Below are positions 8,954-17,655 of a stretch of DNA of 64,000 bases, in pieces (position 1 is the stretch's first letter; each line of letters begins with the position of its first letter). The DNA is from JAOPZW01 sp963764585 (GTDB taxonomy: Bacteria; Actinomycetota; Thermoleophilia; Solirubrobacterales; Solirubrobacteraceae), in the NCBI GenBank assembly GCA_963764585.1, contig CAVXTB010000016.1, positions 230,779-294,778 on the forward strand. Direction: 5' to 3'. The position numbers were made by a program, and so were the translations under genes. Below the pieces are notes generated by a model. That model saw nothing but the letters and a program-made list of their open reading frames with translations, had not been told where the DNA came from and did not search any database.

Positions 8954-9945
8954 CTCGGCGCTCCAGGGACGTGGATGCACGCCGCGCGCCGCGCCGCGCC
9001 CGCGGCCCACAGCTCGACGGCCGCCGTGCGGCACGCCTCCTCGGCCTCCGGGCAGCGCGGGTGGAACGGGCAGCCGCCGGGCAGCTCGCGCGGATCGGGC
9101 GGATCGCCCGGCACGCCGGAGGGCGCCATCCGGAAGGCCGGATCGCCGATGACCGGGAAGGCCGCCGCCAGCGCGCGCGTGTAGGGGTGCGCCGGCGACC
9201 CGAGGACGTCGGCGCTCGGCCCCTCCTCGATGACGCGCCCGGCGTACATCACCGCCACCCGCCTGCAGACCGCAGCGAGCGTCGAGAGGTCGTGCGTGAT
9301 GAAGACGACGGCCAGCCCGAAGCGCTGCTGCAGGTCCTCGAGCAGCGCCAGCACCTGGGCCTGGACCATCACGTCGAGCGCGGTCGTCGGCTCGTCGGCG
9401 ATCAGCAGGCGCGGCTCGCAGGCGAGCGCCAGGCCGATGAGCACGCGCTGGCGCTGGCCGCCGGACAGCTGGTGGGGGTAGTCGCGCGCGCGCCGCGCCG
9501 GCAGGCCGACGAGCTCGAGCAGCTCGCCGACGCGCCTGTTGACCGCGCCGCCGCCCGCCCTCGCCGAGTGCAGGCGGATCGCCTCGCCGATCTGGCTGCC
9601 GACGCGCTGCACGGGATTCAGCGTGTGCAGCGCGCCCTGGAAGACGATCGCCATGTCGGTCCAGCGCACGGCGCGCAGCCGCCCGGGCTTCATCGTCAGC
9701 ACGTCCTCGCCGTCGAGCAGGACCTGCCCGCTGACCTCGGTGCCCTTCGGCAGCAGGCGCAGCAGCGCGCCGGCCAGCGACGACTTGCCACAGCCCGACT
9801 CGCCGGCCAGCCCGAGCGTCTCGCCGACGTCGAGGTCGAGGTCGACGCCGCGCACGGCGGGCACCGCGGTGCGGCCGAGCCGGTAGGTGACGCGCAGGTC
9901 GCGCACCGACAGCAGCGGCGACGAGGGTTGCGGAGCCGCGCTCAT
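8950..9945 (-). CDS. Oligopeptide/dipeptide-type ABC transporter ATP-binding protein (OppD/DppD class)
   Basis: 331 residues. Walker A is GESGCGKSS, the signature LSGGQRQR and Walker B LLIADEPTTALD, followed by the oligopeptide C-terminal domain with CPFHPRCP. The ATG start overlaps the permease stop (ATGA) and the stop overlaps the next start (TTGA), so translation is coupled throughout. It energises import of the ligand captured by the binding protein at the head of the operon. Confidence 0.9.
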   Translation of the reverse strand: MSAAPQPSSPLLSVRDLRVTYRLGRTAVPAVRGVDLDLDVGETLGLAGESGCGKSSLAGALLRLLPKGTEVSGQVLLDGEDVLTMKPGRLRAVRWTDMAIVFQGALHTLNPVQRVGSQIGEAIRLHSARAGGGAVNRRVGELLELVGLPARRARDYPHQLSGGQRQRVLIGLALACEPRLLIADEPTTALDVMVQAQVLALLEDLQQRFGLAVVFITHDLSTLAAVCRRVAVMYAGRVIEEGPSADVLGSPAHPYTRALAAAFPVIGDPAFRMAPSGVPGDPPDPRELPGGCPFHPRCPEAEEACRTAAVELWAAGAARRAACIHVPGAPS

Positions 9946-10856
9946 GCCCGCTGGTCCCGCAGCCGCGGGTCGAGGACCTCCTCGAGCGCCTGCCCGCACA
10001 GCGTGAAGGCGAGCACGACGAGCATGATCCCGACCCCCGGCGGCACGTAGTACCACCACGCCTGCTGGGTCAGCGCGCCGGCCTCGAAGGCCTCCTGCAG
10101 CATCTTGCCCCACGAGGCGCGCGACGGATCGCCGAGCCCGAGGAAGGCGAGCGTCGTCTCCGAGAGGATCGCCACCGGCACGGTCAGCGTCGTGTTGGCG
10201 ATGATCAGCCCCGACACGTTGGGCAGCACGTGGCGGGTCATCAGGTGCCAGCTCGACGCGCCGAGCGCGCGGCTGCGGTCGACGTACAGGCGCTCCTTCA
10301 GGGTCAGCACCTGGGCGCGGATGAGCCGCGCGGTCGACGGCCACGACGTGATCCCGATGACGAGGATGACGTTCTGCACCGACGGGCCGAGGATCGCGGC
10401 GAGCACGATCGCCAGCGGCAGGAAGGGGATGACCAGGAACCACTCGGTCACCCGCATGAGCACGGCGCCCACCCAGCCGCCCACGAAGCCGGCGACGATG
10501 CCCACGACCGAGCCGATCAGCATCGCCAGGACCGTCGCGGAGAGGCCGACGAGCAGGCTGATGCGCGCGCCCCAGATGAACTGCGTCATCACGCTGCGCC
10601 CGAGGTGGTCGGTGCCCAGCGGGCCGAACTTCGACGGGCTCGCCCAGGCCGGGTTGCTCACCGTGTTGACCGCGTGCAGGCCGGCGGGGTCGGCCAGCAC
10701 CGGCGCCAGCAGCGCCATCGCCACGGCGGCGACGAGGATCGCGAGGCCGATCATGCCCGCGCGGTGGCCGCGGTACTGGCGCAACGCCGCGGAGATCGCA
10801 CGGCGGCGGCGCAGCCACGTGATCCGGCGCGCGGATGGGACGGCGACCGCGCTCAC
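9942..10856 (-). CDS. ABC transporter permease (OppC/DppC class)
   Basis: 304 residues from a GTG start that overlaps the upstream permease stop (GTGA). The N-terminal OppC_N segment contains one helix (GLAILVAAVAMALLAPVLAD). Five further membrane segments follow, with the EAA loop near SRALGASSWHLMTRHVLPN that contacts the ATPases. FGPLGTDHLGRS is the conserved OppC/DppC periplasmic motif. A longer upstream frame exists but belongs to the neighbouring gene's shadow. Confidence 0.9.
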   Translation of the reverse strand: MSAVAVPSARRITWLRRRRAISAALRQYRGHRAGMIGLAILVAAVAMALLAPVLADPAGLHAVNTVSNPAWASPSKFGPLGTDHLGRSVMTQFIWGARISLLVGLSATVLAMLIGSVVGIVAGFVGGWVGAVLMRVTEWFLVIPFLPLAIVLAAILGPSVQNVILVIGITSWPSTARLIRAQVLTLKERLYVDRSRALGASSWHLMTRHVLPNVSGLIIANTTLTVPVAILSETTLAFLGLGDPSRASWGKMLQEAFEAGALTQQAWWYYVPPGVGIMLVVLAFTLCGQALEEVLDPRLRDQRA

Positions 10857-11821
10857 GCTGTCCTCACCCGCGGGTCGAGGTAGGCGTAGAGCAGGTCGGC
10901 GAGCAGGTTGCAGGCGATCACCGCGGCGCTGAAGAGCAGGAACAGCCCCTGCAGCATCGGCAGATCCGGCCCTTGCAGGGCGTCGTAGGTGGCCAGGCCG
11001 AGCCCCGGCCAGGAGAAGATCGCCTCGACCGCGATCGCCCCCGACAGGACGAAGCCGAAGTTGATCGCGATCAGCGTCACCACCGGCAGCAGCGCGTTGG
11101 GCACCGCGTGGCGGTTGCGCACGAGCACGTCGCGCAGGCCCTTGGCGCGCGCGAGCACGAGGTAGTCCTCGCGCATCGTCTCCAGCAGCGAGGAGCGCAT
11201 CACGAGCGCGTACTCGCCCAGGTAGGCGAGCGTCAGGGTCGCCGCCGGCAGGACCATGTGCTTGGCCTGATCGGCGAGCTTGGCGATCCCGGTGGCGTCG
11301 GAGTTGGGGTCGACGATCCCGCCCACGGGGAACCAGCCGAGCCCGACCGCAAAGGCGGTGAGCAGCAGCATCCCCAGCCAGAAGTCGGGCATCGAGTAGG
11401 TCGCCATCGTGAACGTCGTCACCGAGTAGTCGGTCTTCGTCCCTCTTCGCCACGCGGCCGCGATGCCGAGCAGGACGCCGAAGATCGTCGACAGGAGCGT
11501 CGAGATGCCGACCAGCGCGATCGTCGGCCCCGCCTTGCGCCGGATCTCCGAGGCGACCGGCTGGTTGTTGGTGTACGAGCGCCCGAAGTTCAGCTGCGCG
11601 GTCTGCTCGACGTAGCGCACGAACTGCGACGCGGTCGAGCCGTCGAGCCCGAAGTCCTTGGTCAGCTGCGCGCGCTGGCTCTGGGTGAGGTTGCGCCCGC
11701 GGAACAGGTTGGCCACCGGATCGCCCTCGACGACCCGGAAGAGGAAGAAGTTGAACGCGACGACGAAGGCCAGCGTCGCCAGCGAGCCGAGGACCTTGCC
11801 GGTGACGAAGCGGGCGCTCAC
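10853..11821 (-). CDS. ABC transporter permease (OppB/DppB class)
   Basis: 322 residues from a GTG start overlapping the binding-protein stop (GTGA). The first helix is VLGSLATLAFVVAFNFFLF. The periplasmic loop has DFGLDGS...YVEQTAQLNFGRSY, typical of DppB, and the EAA-type loop is ARAKGLRDVLVRNRHAVPNA. Six membrane segments are expected. It partners the adjacent OppC-class permease to form the translocation pore. Confidence 0.9.
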   Translation of the reverse strand: MSARFVTGKVLGSLATLAFVVAFNFFLFRVVEGDPVANLFRGRNLTQSQRAQLTKDFGLDGSTASQFVRYVEQTAQLNFGRSYTNNQPVASEIRRKAGPTIALVGISTLLSTIFGVLLGIAAAWRRGTKTDYSVTTFTMATYSMPDFWLGMLLLTAFAVGLGWFPVGGIVDPNSDATGIAKLADQAKHMVLPAATLTLAYLGEYALVMRSSLLETMREDYLVLARAKGLRDVLVRNRHAVPNALLPVVTLIAINFGFVLSGAIAVEAIFSWPGLGLATYDALQGPDLPMLQGLFLLFSAAVIACNLLADLLYAYLDPRVRTA

Positions 11822-13608
11822 TCGCGCTCGTCGGCGGTGCGGCGGCGCATCGCCCACAGCCCGATGCCGCCGAGCGCGGCGACCGCGACGACCACGATCG
11901 CGATGATCGTGCCGCTGCCGCCTCCGTCGTCACCTCCGCCGCCGCCGGTCGCGCTGGCGACCACCGGCTTGAGGTGCGCGTAGGTCGGCGACGTGTTCGA
12001 GAAGATCACCGGACCGGTGTTCTCCGGCTGGCGGATCCAGCCGGTGAACTTGTCCTTGCGGTACGCCTGCGTGTCGGGGTACGTGTAGAGCACGTCGTAC
12101 ACCGCCGACTCGTAGAAGCGCGTGAGCATCTGGTGCACGATGTCCATGCGCTTGGTCCTGTTGCGCTCGACCTTCTGCTGCTTGTAGAGCGCGTCGTACT
12201 GCTTGTCGCACCAGTTCGCGTCGTTGTAGTAGTTCTCGGGGTCCTTGGGGTCGCTGCTGACCTGGTCGCACGTGAAGTACGACAGCATCGGGTCGGGATC
12301 GACGAAGGGCGTCCAGCCCCACACGAACAGGTCGTAGTCGCCCTTGCCGATGACCGTGGTCAGGCGGCTGTCGTCGTAGACCTTCTGTGTCGTCGCGATG
12401 CCGATCTGGCGCAGCCAGCCGCTGATGAGCTCCGCCGTCGGCTCGCCAGCGTTACCCTCGGACCGCACGGCGTAGCGGAACTTCAGCGCGCGCCCGCCGC
12501 CCGGCATCTCGCGGATCCCGTCGCCGTTGGTGTCCTTGTAGCCGGCGTCGTCGAGGATCTGCCTGGCCTTGGAGAGGTCGAAGTCGAAGCGCTGGCCATC
12601 GCCCATCTTCGGCGACCACGCGGTGTCGGGCGACACGCTCAGCGTGTCGGTCGGCGTGCCCAGGCCCGCGAGCACGCGCTTGACGATCGTCTGCTTGTCG
12701 ATCGCGTGGGCGATCGCCTGGCGCACGCGCAGGTCCAGCAGCGCGGGGTGCGGCTTCTTCAGGCCGGCGCCGCCGTTGATGGCGAGCTCCTCCATCGCGC
12801 CCTGGTTGCCCTGCACGGTCACGAAGCTCCGGTTCTTCTCGAGCTGGTGGAAGGCGGCGCCGGGGACGTCCTCGGCCGCGTCGATCTCGCCGCGCTTGAG
12901 CGCGGCGACCATCGCGTCGGGGTTGTCGAACTTGCGCAGCACGACGCGGCTGATCGGCGACTTGCCGCCGTAGTAGTAGGGGTTGGCCCTGAAGCGGGCG
13001 AACTGGCCCTTCTCGAAGTGCTCGAGCACGAACGGCCCCGAGCCGACCCCGTCGAGCGCGTCGTACTTGGTGACCGCCTTGGCGTCCTGCTTCTCGAAGA
13101 CGTGCTTGGGGACGATGTAGACGTCCATCGTGGGCAGCTTCGGGTCGCTGACCGACGACGTGATGACCACGGTGGTGGCATCGGGCGCCGTCGCGGTGAG
13201 GTTGCCGACGACCGAGGTGTAGTTCAGCCACTCCTCCTTGCGCGCCCGGTTGACGGTGTAGGCGATGTCCTCGGAGGTCAGCGGCTGGCCGTCGGACCAC
13301 TTGAGGTTCGGGCGCAGCGTGTACGTCCACGTCCTGCCGTCGGCCGAGCCCTTCCACGACTTCGCCAGCCCAGGGATCGTCGAGAAGTCCTTCGGCGACT
13401 TGTCGGTCAGGGTGGCGTACTGGATGTTCCACGCCTCGTAGGCGGGCACGGTGACGCCGACGATCGGGTTCATGCTGTCGATGCCCTGCGTGTCGCCGAC
13501 GTTGAAGACGACCGACTTCGTCGCGCTCCCGGCGGGCGCTGCGCCGACGACCGCGAGCAGTGCGACCGCCATGCTCGCGGCCGCCAGGGTTCGTCGCGTC
13601 GTCCTCAC
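11818..13608 (-). CDS. ABC transporter substrate-binding protein, family 5, with C-terminal membrane anchor
   Basis: 596 residues from a GTG with GAGGAGGAGGG just upstream. An export signal (RRTLAAASMAVALLAVVGAAPAGSA) has no lipobox Cys. The SBP_bac_5 fold follows, with WTYTLRPNLKWSDGQPLTSEDIAYT near residue 93 and the expected ligand domain. The last 60 residues are a Gly/Asp-rich linker, one helix (IIAIVVVAVAALGGIGLWA) and a basic tail. The receptor therefore looks anchored by its C-terminus instead of by a lipid. Ligand is probably a peptide or related solute; unproven. Confidence 0.9.
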   Translation of the reverse strand: MRTTRRTLAAASMAVALLAVVGAAPAGSATKSVVFNVGDTQGIDSMNPIVGVTVPAYEAWNIQYATLTDKSPKDFSTIPGLAKSWKGSADGRTWTYTLRPNLKWSDGQPLTSEDIAYTVNRARKEEWLNYTSVVGNLTATAPDATTVVITSSVSDPKLPTMDVYIVPKHVFEKQDAKAVTKYDALDGVGSGPFVLEHFEKGQFARFRANPYYYGGKSPISRVVLRKFDNPDAMVAALKRGEIDAAEDVPGAAFHQLEKNRSFVTVQGNQGAMEELAINGGAGLKKPHPALLDLRVRQAIAHAIDKQTIVKRVLAGLGTPTDTLSVSPDTAWSPKMGDGQRFDFDLSKARQILDDAGYKDTNGDGIREMPGGGRALKFRYAVRSEGNAGEPTAELISGWLRQIGIATTQKVYDDSRLTTVIGKGDYDLFVWGWTPFVDPDPMLSYFTCDQVSSDPKDPENYYNDANWCDKQYDALYKQQKVERNRTKRMDIVHQMLTRFYESAVYDVLYTYPDTQAYRKDKFTGWIRQPENTGPVIFSNTSPTYAHLKPVVASATGGGGGDDGGGSGTIIAIVVVAVAALGGIGLWAMRRRTADERE

Positions 13609-13643
13609 GTCGCCCTCCTCCTCGTGCTCCCAGGCAAAGGCCG

Positions 13644-13673
13644 ACTATCTCAGGGCCACCGGGCAAGTGCCAA
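13644..13673 (-). promoter_or_regulatory. Candidate housekeeping promoter of the peptide ABC operon
   Basis: On the minus strand TTGGCA (13673-13668) is followed by 18 bases and GATAGT (13649-13644), 36 bases before the GTG of the binding protein. The -35 differs from TTGACA at one base, and the -10 is a fair match. It lies in the short gap after the S9 peptidase. Confidence 0.4.
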
Positions 13674-13676
13674 GCC

Positions 13677-15512
13677 TCACATGAGATGCCAGTCCAGGAA
13701 GCGCTCGAGGCGGCGGTAGAAGTCGAGCTGCGGGCCGGCGCGCAGCAGCCCGTGGGCCTCGGTGGGGTAGGTGACGTACTCGAAGGTCTTGCCGAGGCTG
13801 CGCAGCCGGGCGACGAGCTGCTCGGACTGCTTGGGGCTCACGCGCAGGTCGCGCTCGCCGTGGGCGACGAGCAGCGGCACGCGCACGTTCTCGAGCCGGT
13901 GATAGGGCGAGCCGGCGCGATAGGCCGCGCGCGCGGTCGCCGGGTGGCCCATCATCCGCTCGAGGTCCTGGACGCCCTCGCGGTCGCCCTGCGCCCACGA
14001 GGTCACGATGTCGCAGTCGCCGTACTTGCAGACCGCGCAGCGGAAGCGCTGCTCGGGATCGTCGGTCACCGACAGCAGCGCCATGTACGAGCCGTAGCTG
14101 GCGCCGAAGATCGCCAGGCGCTCGGGGTCGATCCACTCGAGCGTGCGCAGGTGGTCGGCCGCCGCCAGGCAGTCGCGCGTGTCCTCCACGCCCCAGACGC
14201 CGTGGTTGGCGCGCTCGTAGTCGCGCCCGTAGCCGGTGGAGCCGCGGAAGTTGACCGCCAGCCAGGCGTAGCCCTTGGCGACGAAGTACTGCGCGTGCCC
14301 GTCCCAGTCGTCGGCGTGGGCGTCGGTCGGGCCGCCGTGCGGGTAGACGATCGCGGGGACCGGCCGGTCGCTCGCCGCACCGGACGGGCGGCGCAGGAAG
14401 GCCGGGATCTCCAGGCCGTCGTGCGACGAGAACGTGATCTCCTCGAGCGCGGCGTACGGGGCGCGGCGGACGCTGCGCGGCGCCGGCGCGTGCAGCGCGC
14501 CGCCACCCGCCACGCGCAGCTCGGGCGGCGTCGCGTGGTCCTCGTAGGCCCCGACGATCGCGCCCGCCGGCGCCCACTGCGGCGCGCTCCAGCGCCCGCC
14601 CTCGCCAACGACCTCGGCGTCGCCGGTCGCCGCGTCGACGACCACGACGTCGAAGCGGTTGCGCCGGCAGCGCACGGCGAGCAGCCGGGCACCGTCGGGA
14701 TGCCAGGCGAGGTCGGCATGATCCGCGCCGGCCGTCGTGAGCTGGCGGTCGGCGCCCCCGCTACGCGGCGCCACGTGCACCTCGTAGAAGCCGCTGCGCT
14801 CGGACAGGTAGGCGATCGTCGCCCCGTCGGGCGACCACGCCGGGCCGCGGTCGTGCATGCGCGGCGTCCCGCTGATCGCGCGCACCGCACCGCCGTCCAG
14901 CGCGGCGATGCGGATCTCGGAGCGGTTGAGGTCGCCGCGCGGCGTGAAGGTGTAGGCGACCTCGGTGCCGTCGGGCGACACCGCGGCCTCGCCCTCGTCG
15001 CCGTAGGCGTCGAGCTCGCCGTGCGCGACGGCCAGGCGCGCCGGCCAGGCATCGTCCACCGCGACGACCGCCAGGCGCGTCGTGTCGTCGCGCTCGACCT
15101 CGACGACCAGGCGCCCGTCGTCGATCCACACCGGGCCGCCGCCGGCGACGAGCCGGCGCGGCGGACCGCCGGCGGTCGGCACGAGCCACACGTGGTCGTC
15201 CCCCGCGTAGGCGACGGTCGCACCGTCGGGCGAGAGGCGCGGCACGGTGTCGTCCCAGAAGGGCACCGGCTCGCGGCCCGCGGTCAGCCGCTCGGGCGCG
15301 CCGCCGCCCTCGAGGTCGAGCAGCCACACGTCGGAGGTCCCGGCGGCGGCCTCGACGAAGACCGCGTGGCGCCCGCGGACCGTCAGCGAGTGCGGGCGCG
15401 GGGTCTGCGCGATCGCCTCCAGGCGCCAGTGCGCCGGCGGCTCGACGTCCTTGCGCGGCTGCGCGCGCACGCCCTCGTGCTCGTCCTTGCCCACCCAGAT
15501 CGACTCAGCCAC
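13677..15512 (-). CDS. S9 family peptidase (acylaminoacyl/prolyl oligopeptidase-like)
   Basis: 611 residues. The N-terminal 360 are a beta-propeller of TolB/WD40-like repeats (LSPDGATVAYAG, VSPDGTEVAYTF, WSPDGATIAYLS). The C-terminal alpha/beta hydrolase has the catalytic Ser in FGASYGSYM, Asp in HGERDLRVSP and His in PTEAHGL. No signal peptide is seen, so it is probably cytoplasmic and trims peptides. It overlaps the upstream amidohydrolase gene by eight bases (co-transcription) and lies just upstream of the peptide importer on the same strand. This suggests import and breakdown of peptides in one pathway. Confidence 0.9.
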   Translation of the reverse strand: MAESIWVGKDEHEGVRAQPRKDVEPPAHWRLEAIAQTPRPHSLTVRGRHAVFVEAAAGTSDVWLLDLEGGGAPERLTAGREPVPFWDDTVPRLSPDGATVAYAGDDHVWLVPTAGGPPRRLVAGGGPVWIDDGRLVVEVERDDTTRLAVVAVDDAWPARLAVAHGELDAYGDEGEAAVSPDGTEVAYTFTPRGDLNRSEIRIAALDGGAVRAISGTPRMHDRGPAWSPDGATIAYLSERSGFYEVHVAPRSGGADRQLTTAGADHADLAWHPDGARLLAVRCRRNRFDVVVVDAATGDAEVVGEGGRWSAPQWAPAGAIVGAYEDHATPPELRVAGGGALHAPAPRSVRRAPYAALEEITFSSHDGLEIPAFLRRPSGAASDRPVPAIVYPHGGPTDAHADDWDGHAQYFVAKGYAWLAVNFRGSTGYGRDYERANHGVWGVEDTRDCLAAADHLRTLEWIDPERLAIFGASYGSYMALLSVTDDPEQRFRCAVCKYGDCDIVTSWAQGDREGVQDLERMMGHPATARAAYRAGSPYHRLENVRVPLLVAHGERDLRVSPKQSEQLVARLRSLGKTFEYVTYPTEAHGLLRAGPQLDFYRRLERFLDWHLM

Positions 15513-16557
15513 CGGCGCCCTCCTCGATGCCAGCCAGGAACTCGTGCACGAGCGCGCCGATCGCGTCGAGGTCGTAGCCGCCCTCCTGCACCACGACGGT
15601 CGGCACGCCCAGCGTGCCCAGCGCCCGCCCGGCGGCGCGCAGGCCGGTCGCCGTCACCGCGAGCGGGCTCTCGGGATCGCCGGCGGCCGCGTCGACGCCG
15701 AGCGCGACGACCAGCGCCCGCGCGGCGCCGGCCCAGCGCGCGAGCCCCTCGACCGCGGCCACCCAGCCCTCGTCGCCCGTGCCCGGCGCCAGCACGACGT
15801 TGCGGTTGGCGCCCGCGCCCGTCTCGTCCTCGAAGCCGAGGAAGTGCGGGAACCAGCCGGCGCCGGGATCGACGTGCACCGAGCCGACGAGCACGCCGGG
15901 GTCGTCGTAGAAGATCGCCTGCGTGCCGTTGCCGTGGTGGGCGTCGACGTCGATCACGGCGACCGGGCCGTCTGCGCGCGCCCGCAACGCCGCCGCGGCG
16001 GCCGCGCTGTTGTTGAGGTAGCAGGAGCCGCCGAACGCGCCGCGCGTGACGTGGTGCCCCGGCGGCCGGCAGCACGCGTAGGCGGCCGGCGCGCCGTCGA
16101 GCACGAGGTCGGCGGCGGTCAGCGCGACGTCGACCGCCGCCCGCGCCGCCTCCCACGTGCCGGGGCCGACGAGGGTCATCGTGTCGTAGGCGAAGTAGCC
16201 CGCGCGCGCCGCCGGCGCGGTCGGCACGGCCGGCGCCGCGGTGAGGCCCGCGTGCGCGAAGACGTAGGGCACGACGCGATCCTGGCCGGGGTCGATGGTC
16301 AGGCCGGCGGCCTTCCAGTCCCGCCACGCGCCGGCCAGGTACTCGAGCAGCTCCCGATCGTGGACGGCGAGCAGCGCGCCGTCGTCGTGGGGCCGCGCGT
16401 CGACGAAGCGCGCGCCCGCCGCGGCCAGCTCCGCGCGGATGCGCTCGGCGCGCTCGGGCACCTCGGTGCCGGGCGTGCGGACGCCGACCCAGACCTCGCC
16501 GCCAGGGTCGTGCAGGCGGTGCTGGTCGCTCCAGACGACGGGCATCGCCAGGGACAC
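15505..16557 (-). CDS. Histone-deacetylase-fold amidohydrolase (acetylpolyamine / acetoin-utilisation type)
   Basis: 350 residues from GTG (or 346 from an in-frame ATG at 16545). The active-site motifs are intact: RPPGHHV (general-base His pair), VIDVDAHHGNGT (zinc Asp/His), LGVDAAAGDPESPL (second zinc Asp) and EGGYDLD (transition-state Tyr). In bacteria this fold removes acetyl groups from polyamines, acetoin-related compounds or other amides. Its stop overlaps the S9 peptidase start by eight bases. The exact substrate cannot be assigned. Confidence 0.9.
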   Translation of the reverse strand: MSLAMPVVWSDQHRLHDPGGEVWVGVRTPGTEVPERAERIRAELAAAGARFVDARPHDDGALLAVHDRELLEYLAGAWRDWKAAGLTIDPGQDRVVPYVFAHAGLTAAPAVPTAPAARAGYFAYDTMTLVGPGTWEAARAAVDVALTAADLVLDGAPAAYACCRPPGHHVTRGAFGGSCYLNNSAAAAAALRARADGPVAVIDVDAHHGNGTQAIFYDDPGVLVGSVHVDPGAGWFPHFLGFEDETGAGANRNVVLAPGTGDEGWVAAVEGLARWAGAARALVVALGVDAAAGDPESPLAVTATGLRAAGRALGTLGVPTVVVQEGGYDLDAIGALVHEFLAGIEEGAGG

Positions 16558-16592
16558 GGGCGCGAGGGTATCCGCAGGTAGGGTCCGCCGTC

Positions 16593-17655
16593 ATGGCCCC
16601 AGCTTCGAGCCTTCGCGCGCACGGCCTGCGCATCGGGGAGCTCGAGCCCGGGCCCCGCAACGCGATCTCCGACGTCGCCGGGGTCCGCGTCGGCCACGTC
16701 ACGGTGGTGCGCGACGAGCCCGATCCCCCGGCCGGGCGCGGCGTCGCGCGCACCGGCGTGACGGCGATCGTTCCGGCCGCGCCCGACTCGCTGTTCGCCG
16801 CGCCGCTGGCCGCCGGCATGGCGGTGCTCAACGGCGCAGGCGAGATGACCGGCTCGCTGCAGATCGCCGAGTGGGGCGTGATCCAGACGCCGATCTACCT
16901 GACCGCGACGATGTCGGTCGGCCGGATCCTCGACGGCGCGGTCGCCGCGGCCGTGGCGGCCGATCCCGCGGTCGGGGTGCAGGACGTCGTCATCCCGGTC
17001 GTCGCCGAGTGCGACGACAGCTGGCTCAACGACGCGCGCGTCGTGCAGGTCGAGGCCGCCGACGCCGGCCGGGCGGTGCAGGTACGCCGCCGCGCAGGTC
17101 GCCCAGGGCGCGGTCGGCGCGGGCACCGGCATGGTCTGCCTCGGCGCCAAGGGCGGGATCGGCACCGCCAGCCGCGTGGCCGGCGCGACCGTCGGCGTGC
17201 TCGTCCTGACGAACTTCGGCACCGCGCGCCAGCTGCGGGTCGACGGCGTGCCGGTCGGCCGCCTGCTCGACCGACCGGAGCCCGAGCGCCGCGCGGCCGG
17301 CAGCTGCATCGCGGTCGTGGCGACCGACGCGCCGCTCACGGCGGCGCAGCTGGCCCGCCTGGCCCGCCGCGCCGGCCTCGGCCTGGCGCGCACCGGCTCG
17401 GTCGCCCACCACGCAAGCGGCGAGATCTTCCTGGCCTTCTCGACGGCGCGCGCCGTCGAAGCGTTCCCGGACTCCGAGCTCGACGCGCTCTTCGCCGCCA
17501 CCGTGGACGCGACCGAGGAGGCGGTCCTCAACTCGCTGTGGGCGGCGGAGTCGACGACGGGCCGTGAGGGGCGCGTGGTCAACGCGCTCCCTCACGACGA
17601 CGTCCTCGAGCTGCTGTCAGCCCACGGACGGCTCGGCGATCAGCCCTCCGAGTAG
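16593..17655 (+). pseudogene. P1 family peptidase (DmpA/BapA-type aminopeptidase), single frameshift
   Basis: The first 160 codons (MAPASSLRAHGLRIGELEPGPRNAISDVAGVRVGHVTVV...) read in one frame. From about base 17080 the homology moves by one frame: AAAQVAQGAVGAGTG leads into MVCLGAKGGIGTASRV and runs to the stop at 17655. The autocleavage site of DmpA-type N-terminal nucleophile hydrolases is preserved as GSCIAVVATDAPL. The two halves together give about 353 residues, the normal family length. One indel near ...GTGCAGGTACGCC explains everything, so either the gene is recently inactivated or the base call is wrong. It would release N-terminal amino acids from short peptides, matching the neighbouring peptidase and importer. 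Confidence 0.8.
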
